Positions 23,640 to 34,735 of a DNA stretch of 64,000 bases are shown one piece after another. This stretch comes from Amyelois transitella (taxonomy: Eukaryota > Arthropoda > Insecta > Lepidoptera > Pyralidae). Made by a program: the position numbers and the translations under genes. The stretch spans positions 4,873,501 to 4,937,500 of the forward strand of contig NC_083523.1 in NCBI RefSeq assembly GCF_032362555.1, written 5' to 3'. Under the pieces are notes generated by a model, which did no database searches, was not told the origin of the DNA, and saw only the letters and a program-made list of their open reading frames with translations. Position 1 is the stretch's first letter. The number at the start of each line of letters is the position of its first letter.

Positions 23640-23770
23640 ATATGTACGCGTGCGTGGTGCGTTCCGTGCGATTGTGTCGCGGCGGCCGCTGCAATGCGGT
23701 TTTATGCGCGCGCGCATCCACAGCCATATTCACAGGGTGTGCTGTTATAGCTGGGGCTCTCGTGTGATGT
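23640..23770 (-). promoter_or_regulatory. GC-rich patch: candidate promoter or untranslated first exon (Cht5?)
   Basis: This is the most GC-rich stretch between the two genes, with GCGGCGGCCGC and a GCGCGCGCGC run. Read on the minus strand it contains TATA-like CATAAAACC (23707-23699) and, downstream, a strong splice donor AT|GTGAGTAT (exon end 23640). The signal-peptide exon of Cht5 begins at an acceptor, so an untranslated upstream exon must exist, and this is the best candidate seen. The link to Cht5 is inference; it could also be an unrelated promoter. Confidence 0.3.
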
Positions 23771-24222
23771 TATTCTACTTTACAAACATATAAAAAAATA
23801 AGTCATATACTTAAATATTTAAACTAATATATAATATAGTTCCCTCAACAAAAGTTTATTGAATACTTTTAAATTTAAAAGAAACAAAGAATTATATTAA
23901 CGACGATATAACAATAAATTAATAAAGTTTAAATACCATTTTTGGTTGACTGGAAGAAATCCTAATTGGAATAAGTCCACCATTGTAAATATTCTATTTA
24001 ATCCAACGACTGTTTTGTATTTTGTTATATTCTTTTTATGTGCAATAATAAGTTTACAAACAAACAAACAAGCAAACCAAGAGAAAATTAGTTACTTGTT
24101 TTGATGCAGCGATTGCTAATAATATAATTGTTAATAAAGTAGCTAACTTTAAAATGAAATTTATTCTCAACCTTATACAATAAAAAATGATCCGTAAACC
24201 TCAATTTCTTTTTTTTGCAATT

Positions 24223-24435
24223 AATATTATAAATGCGAAAGTAAGTTTATTTGTTTATTTATTATCCCTTTACACGTTATCTCTTTATATTGCAGAAGAC
24301 AGATGGGAGTCGCTTTGTGTAAAAACCTGCCTCACTCAATCCAGGATCCGTGATCTAAGGCATACCCCGAGCTCCTGTTCAGAGTGATGAGCGTGCAACC
24401 GGGACTAATTCCAAGAGGAAGAAGACACGTTTACT
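24223..24435 (+). repeat. Nested repeats: Helitron-like 5' end and family A copy 2
   Basis: AATATTATAAATGCGAAAGT at about 24223 resembles the 5' part of the Helitron-like elements. It is interrupted from about 24290 by a family A copy: GTCGCTTTGTGTAAAAACCT, CAATCCAGGATCCGTGATCT, CCCGAGCTCCTGTTCAGAGT and GCAACCGGGACTAATTCCAA, with a GAGGAAGAAGA end. A possible 3' end of the first element lies near 24545-24580. Confidence 0.5.
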
Positions 24436-25309
24436 TCTGAACCAAGAAATTTTGCTTATATATAATCGAGTCTGGAAAATTACTTTTCATCCTGAAAAAA
24501 CTGTAGTTTTTGTGGGATTTGCGAATAATCTTTCATAGGTGGCTCTAGCTTCGTGCTAGTATAGTTGCGGGTAAAAACTAGTTTACTGTAAACTTTAAAT
24601 AAGTAAAGCTATTACGAAAAAATCTGATATGGTGAAAAATAAAACTTAATATTAATGTTTTGCAATGAGAACATTTTCTTTGTAAACATAATTTTATTTG
24701 TCAAAAGTGTTACCATCCTTGAATATAGCCTACAAAACAGGACTTCACTAATAACTGCTCTCTAGTATAGGATAGGAGACTAAAACTAGATCACGCTGTA
24801 CATAATTGATCGATGACAGTCCCAAAAGTGCAATGTATCAAACAATGAGATCAATGCTTCGGGTCAGGCAACGGTTTGGACAGAAACCAGTATGCGAGAA
24901 AACGTACCAAATACCGAGATTATAAAATTTATGCCCGCGTTAAATGCCCGCTCCACGCTACCAACCCCGATTTTAATCTCCCCTCGTTTCTGTGACCTCA
25001 ACAACTTAATGAAATTGAAAATCTTTAATGAGATACTTTGGATTTTTATTCGTGAGCGCAATGGTATTCGTATAACTGTTACCCAGTTTTATTTCCCGTT
25101 TATGGGAATCAACATTCAGTTGAACAGTACATTGTAACAAACAGCGCAGATTAGACAGTGTCTTCTTCCTCTTGAAGTTAATCTTTGTTACATCCTCACT
25201 TCTCAAATAAAATCAATTTTGAAGACTTCAAGAAATTTTATTCGTGCATTGGGTAAGTTAGAATTTTACACGAATCGACTCTCGTCTAACATCGGCAACA
25301 TTGCATTAG

Positions 25310-25430
25310 CTACCTGACTCTGGCTACCTAGATGAATGTATCTTTTCCCTTAGTGGCCTGTTGCGACATTCATGGCAAAGAGAAGTAGTGGTCCTATTCT
25401 ATAGCAGGTACCGGGAACAATCATACCACC
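25310..25430 (+). repeat. Dispersed lepidopteran repeat (LINE 3' part)
   Basis: Contains CCCTTAGTGGCCTGTTGCGA, CATTCATGGCAAAGAGAAGT and AGTGGTCCTATTCTATAGCA, then GGTACCGGGAACAATC. I recognise this as a decayed copy of a very common moth repeat, with CCTCTTACGACA and GTGCCGGGAACCACACG in intact copies as I remember them. No open frame remains. Confidence 0.55.
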
Positions 25431-25630
25431 TCTATTAGTGTTCTCTTACATTTCACAAGGAAAACGCGAGCGAAATTACATTCTTTACATCTACACATTC
25501 TCCCGCCCAGTACTTTCGGCTGATGCAGTATCTGCTCTTCCATCGTGTCAGTCGCCTCTACAAGATTATCCTTGTACATTGGGCCACACAGATAGCTTAA
25601 AGTAATTAGAGGGGGCCCGACCACAGACAG

Positions 25631-25692
25631 TACGCTACCATAGATAAATTACATATGTACTCGTATGTATATAATTTATCTATGGTAGCGTA
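25631..25692. repeat. Perfect 21-bp inverted repeat, 20-base loop
   Basis: Bases 25631-25651 are exactly complementary to 25672-25692 around an AT-rich 20-base loop that can itself pair partly. It is an isolated hairpin in the gene-poor interval, with no ORF or known element around it. Confidence 0.85.
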
Positions 25693-26064
25693 CGTATTCG
25701 ATGGACGTTACGGAAACTCCTAAAAACCTTTTTCTCCTAACATTTCTCTTTTTACACTTATTATAACTATCATCACATACTTTTTGTTCTACGTAGATTT
25801 CGAGTACGGAAGCCAACTCGTAATAATGATTCCTAAAAATGATACTTTAAATAAAACAAGAAACATCATAGAATTCATCCTAAAATTTCTGATCTGTTAT
25901 CCTTAAATTCAAATTCGAAGACATTCCAAGGCGACTCGTATTATTTCGGTTCGATGGCAAATACGCACTTATCAAATGTCAGCCTCATCCCATAAATTAT
26001 CTCGTTGGCATGTTTGGCCCCAGCGAATGTAGTGATATTAAAATATATAACAGTGATTTATTAG

Positions 26065-26290
26065 ATACTAGCTGTTGCCTGCTACTTCATTCACCGTAAG
26101 ATCTCATAAAAGCTGACCTCTCCTGTATTACCTCTTAGACGGGCAGGGAGAGAATTTTTTGTATAATAGTTTTTAAGTTGGACCAAGCCTAATACACTTG
26201 AAAAAACCGCATTCAAATCGGAAAAATTGTTTTGGCGTGATACTAGAGCAAGCATACAGACAGACATTAATTCTAAAATTCACATTTTTA
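26065..26290 (-). repeat. Dispersed repeat fragment
   Basis: TACTAGCTGTTGCCTGCTAC at the left is an inverted Helitron-like terminal sequence. The right side (TTCAAATCGGAAAAATTGTT, GGCGTGATACTAGAGCAAGC, CAGACAGACA) matches word patterns common in moth repeats. It is old and truncated, with uncertain borders. Confidence 0.4.
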
Positions 26291-27934
26291 TGTTCCATTG
26301 GTCTAAAATAGATTTCCCATATAAACTACGCATAAACTTATAAGTTTATACTCGTACATAAGTCAGTTTCAATTTCATTATAATTATGGTTGGATAAATA
26401 GAGCAGAGATGGTTTTTAATTCTTCGTTGCTTAAAAGTTTGTATTGATAATATTTTTTTTTTTTTTTGTAGCGGGAACGATAGTTCGGGCTCAATCGCCA
26501 CTAAAAGAAAGATCTTCTCCCCGGCTAGGTTTTATGCCTGGGGAACCGCTGTTGTGTCGGAGGTTGCATAGGCTATAATATGCTCCAATCTGTGAAATCT
26601 TTGCTCGCGCGAGTTAGACTCTTTGCTGTTATTGGCTGTTATGACTTGTGGCGTAAAGATTCACCAAAATTTATTTCATATCCTCTGTTCATTTATATTG
26701 TGACACTACCTGTTGTTTCATCTCGCTTAAAACATGATATTAAAGTTTGTCTACAGTTTAATCTGTAAATCAATTAACTTATTTTGTTTTGTATCTAACA
26801 CGCTTTTTGAATGATGATGTTTATGTACTAAAAGCCAAAAAATTATTCCAGATCACACCAATCTTCTCATCAATAGAGGGTTTTGATCAGAGAAATAAAA
26901 TCGTTAGGCATAGCGTATCTGAAGTATATTTATAATAGAAATTTCCGTGCCCAACAAATAATACTTTGTTTATAATTTGTGTACCTACATTGTATGTGTT
27001 CGTGTAGATAAAGCCTGAATTTAAAATCTTTTTCCCTAGTCACTTATCTCCACATAACGGAAGGAAGCCATTGTCATTGGACGCATTTGTATGCGCATCG
27101 AATCTCAATCGCGAGATAACAATGGACAAAGAACTGGTGATAAGTGAGTCACATCATCTGTACGGAATTATTCGAATATCATTCACCTAGATTAAATCGG
27201 TGTCGAAATATTGGAACACTCGATTTAATCGATCATCATAAAAAATATCTACGTAGTTACATTGCCTACAAACATAATTGTCATCGCCCGTATGGAATTA
27301 GCCTTTTAGTTTTGGTTACGGCATTATTATTTTACCCCGATAATACTTGCAAGCCGACCTTCGCCGGAAGCCGAGCTTGAAATTGCTCTTTTGTTGATTT
27401 ATTTTAAAATGAAATGTAAGTGAACATCTGTAAATAAACGGAGGTAAAATCTATTTGTTTAGTAAATTTATATAATCCTGAAAAAAATACTGCTTATAAA
27501 TTACACATTATGTTGATACGTCACACACATTCAAATCACTTCTAATGTTAATAGCGGAAGACTACCGAGTTTCCTTAAGGCCCAGCAATATTTGGCTTAT
27601 GATGCGGGACACAAAACTGCGATCGTCACATCGACCACGTACCATCAGTACGAGTATAGTTAGAAACGAAGGTGTGCTGCATCGACAACGCAACAACCTG
27701 CCAAATCGATGGTGTACCACATCTATAGTGAATTTCTGTTATATTTTTAGTATTAACCAATGCTCTTTCGATCTTTCTTACAAGGGAGCAAAACTCAGTT
27801 AAATTATTTTCAATAATATATTCTGAGGTGGCCAGACAAGTATCCTCGTAAGTACTGCCTGCGTACGCTTACTACTTACTCTGAACATATATGTGTTTAA
27901 TTTGAATAATTACATTATCTTTATATAAAATTCT

Positions 27935-28112
27935 TATGTCACAATGTTCGTTCTCGTACTCCTCCGAAACGGCTTGACCGATTTATGAGCATATTGTGTA
28001 GGTCTGAGAATCGGCCAACATATGTTTTTCATACCCACAAAATCCAAAACAACGTTTGCCGGGACAGCTAGTAGTATGCCACTAGCTGTCCCGGCAAACG
28101 TTGTTTTGGATT
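27935..28112 (+). mobile_element. Helitron-like element ending in a perfect 32-bp hairpin
   Basis: GTTCGTTCTCGTACTCCTCC, GAAACGGCTTGACCGATTTA and GGTCTGAGAATCGGCCAACA belong to a moth repeat I recognise, whose 3' end reads AACGTTTGCCGGGACAGCTAGT. Here that end (28041-28072) is followed after 8 bases by its exact inverted copy (28081-28112). The interior is shortened by comparison with my memory of intact copies. Confidence 0.65.
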
Positions 28113-28950
28113 ATATATATAAAACTTTATTATTTACTAAGTCTAGTGAAAAATTCCAAACAAAGAAGCATATGATTGACTGCGGTCAAAGAGACCAAAA
28201 AACTTTCGCATTTAAAATATTATTATTGAAGTTACAGTTTCATAAGCTTTAAAAGCTCCTTACCGCCTTTCCTGGGAAGCCGGAACATCGGGGCGCGTTT
28301 GATCACAGATAACCTAACGACACTTGCCAGATCTGTTACTGTAATATACAGACCTAATGGTTATTTACATTTTAGGAAGGCTCTCTAGTAGTTTCAACTT
28401 GCTAGTTTTTTTAACAATATTCTGCACTGTCTGTAAAGAGCAGGACATAAATGCACAAAAACATCTTGCTTACTGAAATTACCAAATGTGATAACTTCAA
28501 GATTTTTTTTCAAGTAAGTACTTTCAAAGTTTATTTCAAAGCGTTTACATTGCGAAAGTGAATTCGTGCGGAATTTCAAAGAAATCCTTTCAATACTTAT
28601 AGTTTCAGTTCTATCCATTAACTTATTAGATGATTTTGCCACCATTTCTTTTTACAGATAATTTCAATCAGGCCTAATATCTGTTTGTATCATCATCATT
28701 GCGTAAAGGTATGAATACACCCAGTTCCAGCGTAGATCAAGTTTTAATAATATTCAGTTCTTAAGTGCTATCATCATTGACAGTACCAAAGTATTATTGT
28801 TATTTATTGCATATATTCTTAATAAGACTTTTAACAACTTAATGCTTATAGGTACGTTATCAACTAGTTTACCGTTGGGATATTTCCGTACGTATAATTC
28901 TCTTAGTCCTTTTTTTTTTTCCTTATTTAATTACATGCCTTTTTTTTCAA

Positions 28951-29190
28951 TTGTGCAAACATTTCTCATTTGCAGGAGAGTGTGGAGGGAAAGGTCGGTC
29001 GGAAGACCTAGACGATCAAATTAAGGACGTCCTGGTAAAGGGTCAGGTCAAAAGTACCCGAAACCGCCGAGCTTGCATGAAGAGAGTTATGAATGTGAAT
29101 GAAGCGAAAGTAGTATGCAGAGATCGTGGAAAGTGAAAAGAGGTGGTCTTTGCCTACCCCTCCGGGAAAGAGGCGTGATTTTATGTATGT
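28951..29190 (+). pseudogene. Decayed LINE fragment (C-terminal coding end plus 3' tail)
   Basis: Conceptual translation gives VGRPR...DVLVKGQVKSTRNRR and MKRVMNVNEAKVVCRDRGK before a stop at about 29134. The next words, continuing after the stop, are EVVFAYPSGKEA. A second copy with related words (MMRVINVNEAKHVCSDRGK) lies at about 55250-55430. Repeated coding-like sequence followed by a shared CTACCCCTCCGGGAAAGAGG ... TTATGTATG tail indicates the end of a non-LTR retrotransposon ORF2 and its 3' UTR. The exact clade is not determined. Confidence 0.5.
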
Positions 29191-29394
29191 ATATATTTCT
29201 CATTACTATTTAAGTTTTGAACTATAATTATTACACTGAGATATCTAGATCACACGAATCATTCAATCAATGTTTGATCGTTTCGGAAATGTCTACAAAT
29301 TTCTCTATTTCCTCTGAGGTAGCGTAAGCTAATAGAAACGTGCATATTACGAATTGCGGTTTCCAAGATTATTGATTTCACATGCTATATACTA

Positions 29395-29478
29395 TAAAGG
29401 CCTACCCACCGAGCTCTTCTCCAGAAAGGTAAAGATGCAACCGGAATTAACACCAACAGGACGAAAAATATGATGTAT
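29395..29478 (+). repeat. Dispersed repeat family A, partial copy 3
   Basis: GGCCTACCCACCGAGCTCTT, CTCCAGAAAGGTAAAGATGC and AACCGGAATTAACACCAACA correspond to the 3' half of the copy at 24290-24435. The first half, with the TTTGTGTAAAAACC word, is missing. Confidence 0.45.
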
Positions 29479-32301
29479 TATATGGATCCGTAGATCCAAG
29501 TAACCTAACATGCCATATCATTTAAAATTTAGTTATATCTTTGAGTACGCTAATACCACTCTGGATAGAGAAAATTCGGAGAGCGAACCCAATCAATTTG
29601 AAAACACGTAAAATTTATACATATACATAATCATTACGTCTTTATCACTTACGGGGCAGACATATTTTTATATACGTTAAGCTTTATAGCCATATATATG
29701 ATGGAATTATTATTTCTATTGATTTAAATCTAATGAAATTTTTTGTTCATTTTCAGTTTGATTGTTAACTCTTTGTTGGATGCGACGGACGCGGCCGAGG
29801 ACGCGCGGATGGAGCTGTGGGCTTCCTCTAGTACTCAATAAAACGGTATTTACTTTGGGGTGGCAAAGAAGAAATAAAACAGTATTTGTTAGCATTTATT
29901 TATTTTCAGATATGAACAACGTAATACGTTATAATACAAGATATTTTTTTAAGGATAGGACAGTATAAATAGCAGTATTTTATAGGATTCCTATGGGGTA
30001 GAAAGTAAGCACAAATCCCTGTAGGTATTAACATTATATTTTACTGCGCAACAGTTTGAGTTTACACATAATACATAGTGTGTAACTTGCTAATAAAGAT
30101 TTTTATGCAAGTGCATAGCTGAATTATCATTCTATACAGTGCAACGCCTATTGAATTTAAATAGCAATAATATTTGGATTATAATATCAGTTGGTACGTA
30201 AGTAATTGACAAAAAAGTAATAGGCAACAACGGATTTAATAAAATCGGATTAGATTTCATAATGGATCATAATTGACGAGAAATTATTAAGGAAGTTGGA
30301 GAATTTTTAACAGCCTAACATCAGTCTCTACAGTCTAAGGTCTCGTATTTATTTATAATTAACAATTTTCTCAGTTGGACTGGGTTTACAATGGGAGCAG
30401 TCTTAATTTGGTGATAAATCTGTTATGATAAGGTATGAATCTGTCATAACGGGATGAAATTTGTTTATCAACTGTATCTGTTTAGAAGTAATAATTATTA
30501 GAAATTAATTACAGCTATCGACACGCTATCTACACAAAGAAACATTTTTAGTTGTCATACATGCATTCTTAAATAGCATTAGTAATTTATGAATAAAAAA
30601 TAAATACAAAACCCGAATAAGATAAACTTCTACTATTTATTTTGTTCGAAGCTCTTATGTCTCTTATTTGTTTTTCAATCGCCAAGTACCACACAGAAGG
30701 TGTCCCTATTAACAGGATTTAACATTTAGACGATGTCTATTAAAAAATGAGTAGATGTTTTTTGCCCTACGTATTGGTAATCAAAACTTCGCATTAATGA
30801 ATTATAGTATAAAGCCTAGGAACACGCCCCTATCTTTTAATAATTGCTAGGTATACACTCGCATTTTAACGTGTTTTTTACATAATATCTATCATAACTT
30901 CCTACCACACACAAGCGTCTAAACTGTGTTCGTAATAAAACCAACATATACGAGTAACAATAAAAATTAAAATTTATTGAATTAAATTACATGTTATTTA
31001 CAAAAATAAAACAGAAATAAAATAAAAACAAAATAATACTAAAACGCATTGTCATTCGTTTAACTTATATAAGTAATTAAAAATCTTAATATTGTGTGCT
31101 TTTACTAGTGATGGGTTAGTATTAGTTTAATTGAGTAACATGGCATCGTATTAAAAATTAACCTAACTACGATTTAACCTTATTTCTACGATAACAATTC
31201 AAGGCCCTTTACATAGAAGACTTCATAAATACATAGTTTAAGAATTATAAAATCATTTAGTATAAAACTGGCGTAAATGATATTTTAAGTCATAAGAGAA
31301 CTCGCTAATTATAATGAACCCTACATAATATCGTTATAAAACAACTACTGAAGGAATGTCATAATATTGAGCAAATTTAAAAAATTATTATCTATTGCTA
31401 AGCGTTCATAGGTATTCTCTATGGATATGAGATTCATTGGATATGTGCAAAGCGAAGTCTTTTTTAATAGTTCAAAGTTTCGTTCAGGCACTAAGCGATA
31501 CGATAAATTTAGAGGATACTTTTTTTTGACAAAGTACTATATTAACATTACACGTACGCAATTTTAGGCCATTTTGTGGTCTAATTGCAATATTTCATAG
31601 ATACTTTTGGTCACGAAACTGTTACCTAAAGTAAATTTTAACGAAAACTATAACCAAAACTATGGTGCATTTCACAATTACAAAACAATCAATCATATAG
31701 GTAAACTGTTAATGTCATAAAATATCAATATTCCACGAAATATAATTCGCCGTCTTACATTTTTAGTGTTGGATGTTCCGAAATTTATTTCTATGGGTTC
31801 AAAGTTATTATGTTAACATAGTACCTATATTTTAATAAGAGAACGTATATTATTAAGATATTAACAAAATTCATGATTAAACAAAGGTTTATCACACAAT
31901 ACCCGAATTTGCTCCATTAGATTTCGTTATAAATGATTGAATAGTTAGCTTACATAGCCAAGTATTAATAAAGCATTAAATAGCCTTATTTAGATGATCA
32001 AGAAAGTACTTAAATATAATAATACATAACAACTAGTACAGTCATTAATAAAACCATTGACTATAAACATTTCTATTACAAAATTAGATATAGGTACAGT
32101 ATAATTGAACTACACAACTTACAATATATTAAAGCCCACAGTGTATAAACACATTATTTAGATAATGTTTATTCGTCAATATCAGATACAAATTTGTCAG
32201 AATTAGTTCAGTAAGCCACAGCTGATGGGACATTTGATATTGATGTCAATGAACTCGTCATTATTCTCAACCAAGGTGTAAATGACTTAAGTCGTTATAG
32301 T

Positions 32302-34735
32302 TTAGGTGAAAAAGTTGTCTCTTTGCTGGTAGATAGGTAGTTCGACGTCGGGTGAACGGTCGTCAAATTCATCGTTCCCGTCTCGTTGTGGCAGCTCTTC
32401 TAACGCTTTTACTGGTAAAAAAAGAAACAATTAATTTACAGGAAAACTTTGTTAGTTTTAGTTTGTTTTTTTTTAAAGAATGTCAAAATACACTGGCAGG
32501 TAAATATTTTGAAGGAAAAAACAACATGCAAATTTTTTATTTCAAATCAGGATATGAGAATACATAGGTAGTCAAATATTACATACACATCGAACTTTAT
32601 TTAATAACGTTAATAATATTATTCTAGATACCTACCAGGTAGAGATACAAAAGAGAAGCTCAAATATCTCTGAATCTGCTATTTCTATTCAAGTTATGAC
32701 GTTTAGGATTAAAAAAAAATTACTTATGTTAATTGTTCGATGCATAACATAAAATCACGACTAAGATAAAAAAAAATTAACTGAAACCAAAACTGAGCAT
32801 AAAAAAGAACAAAACTACTCACAACATAATGCAACAAAACGAAACCATGCTGCAACAGACTGGACTGTGGAATCTTCTAAGGGCCTTCCAATACTTTAGT
32901 AAGTACGGACAAATCTAGCTGTTAACGTGTAGCTATATAAGGTGTGAGCTGATATGATTGGGGTTTTCTGTGCTGTGTGTGTTATAAAAATGATTATGTG
33001 TGTGGATCAGTTCGCTGTGGACGGCCCTTGATCGGTATTCGTTCCTGTCGAATGGTACAAACATCAAGCAATTGTTACATGCTGACACAAAATAGCTGTT
33101 AGTCACGTAATCTGTCATTAGAATTGAGAAATAAAATAGCTATATTTCAGAAAAAAAATAGATAATATTCTTGTAAAACTTTTGTAGAATCTCAGGATAA
33201 TTTTATTTACGTATAGATATATAATGTTTCATCTGAATCTACTCATCAAGTTGTGTACAATTCTAATCACAGATAAACATCAAATAATTAAAAAGAATGT
33301 GCAATCAACTGCAAATATCTAATGTAATGTTTCAAGGAAATTAATTAAGATATATTCTGATTATAAATCACAACAACAACAGAGAAATATTGCCAAATCT
33401 GTATTTTTTAGAAAAGAACAAACGTACAACAAATCTTAATTACACGTGTAAGATTCACAAGCACGATAATCAGAATATAAAAAATAACATTGTCAAAAAT
33501 ACCGGTGAATGAACACAACACAAAAACAACATCAAAACACAGCTGGTTCCTTAATCTGAACTACGTAAAATCAAATTTTTGGTATCCATAAGATTTAATC
33601 ACTAAAGTGATTGATGAAAAATTGGTCATTCAAAATTGATAAAAATCTGTTTTACCTGATTTTACGTACTTGCAAAATATTTTAATCTTACTCACTTTAT
33701 TCGTCACAAAATTATATCTTGTATATAAATTTTGTGACGAATAAAGTAACACTACCTTAACATCAAAAAAGTTTATATGACAAAAATGTTTTGCTTTCAA
33801 AACACAACAATTAACCAGCATTACAATAAAAATCATCGTCATCTTACCGGCTATGATTTTGCTCATCTCGGTGACCTGCTTGGCCAATATCTGGTTCATC
33901 TGGAGCAAATGTTCCCGCTGCCTCTTCTCTTCCCCGTCAGGACTCTAACGGTCATCACAAGCAACATGTACTGTGCTGTTTATTTACAGCCAAAATTCAA
34001 GCGGCTATAAGCTAGATAACGTTTGTAGACAAAATTGTACGTCGTGACAAGTTTCAACAAATCGGGTTTAATTAATTAAAAGTAGTAATGCCATAAATTT
34101 GTCTACAAACTTATCCATCTAATTTATCATTATTATCTTTATATTCTCTTAAAACTAGTAGTTCTAGAAGTAAGAATGAACATGCAAAAGAATGATAGAG
34201 AAAAAGTCCATTCAAAACAACAATGAAAGCAGGGCGAGCGAATGCAGGGTGCAGAAACATGTTATAAACTTAAATCATAGTGTTTATATTCTCTAAATTT
34301 TAAGCTGACTTTATTTTATAAACTCTTTACTGAATTTAAAAACTTGTTTCGTAGTGTTTTAAATTCTAATTTAACATTGATGAGAAAAAATCCTAAGGCA
34401 TGTCTGTCGCATAGTAAATATTATGATTTCTGTGGTCTGGCATGGACATACCAACGGGTTGTTTTACCTTAGATCAATTTAGATTTTGTACTTTATGTGC
34501 TTAGGTATTTATAAACTTTATGTTAAAAGATGATGATGGAAAAGCGATGCCTTAATCTAGGACAGAAGACTGAGATTAGATTATAGATTCACTCTAAACA
34601 TTTAGTAAGGTTATATTTTGCTGACATAAACAAACTAACCTTATTAGGATCGGCAGAAGAACTGGACAGCATTTTTTTGATAGATTCTACTTTCTCTTGG
34701 CGTTTTTGCTGCTCTTCGGGTGAAAGTTCTGGAGG
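32302..34735 (-). CDS. PLEKHA-like last three exons: conserved C-terminal helix
   Basis: Exons 34640-34735, 33848-33944 and 32302-32405 encode PPELSPEEQQKRQEKVESIK, SPDGEEKRQREHLLQMNQIL ... VTEMSKIIA and the ending ALEELPQRDGNDEFDDRSPDVELPIYQQRDNFFT before TAA at 32302. The LSPEEQ...K(V)E-I-K pattern is the hallmark C-terminal segment of PLEKHA6/7, as I recall it. Donors and acceptors are good and the phases agree. Confidence 0.87.

Larger units (their letters stand above)
16909..32301. other. Gene-poor interval between Cht5 and the PLEKHA-like gene
   Basis: No coding exon chain was found. The interval must contain the promoter and untranslated 5' exon(s) of Cht5 at its left side and the 3' UTR of the PLEKHA-like gene at its right side. 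Minus-strand AATAAA candidates for the latter are at 32168-32173 (about 130 bases past the stop) and near 30970-30975, the second preceded by about 1.3 kb of repeat-free AT-rich DNA. The rest is repeats and unremarkable AT-rich sequence; supported repeats are listed separately. Confidence 0.55.

Noticed and set aside
28951..29136. Short gene encoding MKRVMNVNEAKVV
   Set aside because: The same words occur in a second decayed copy at 55.3 kb, so it is a repeat-encoded fragment.
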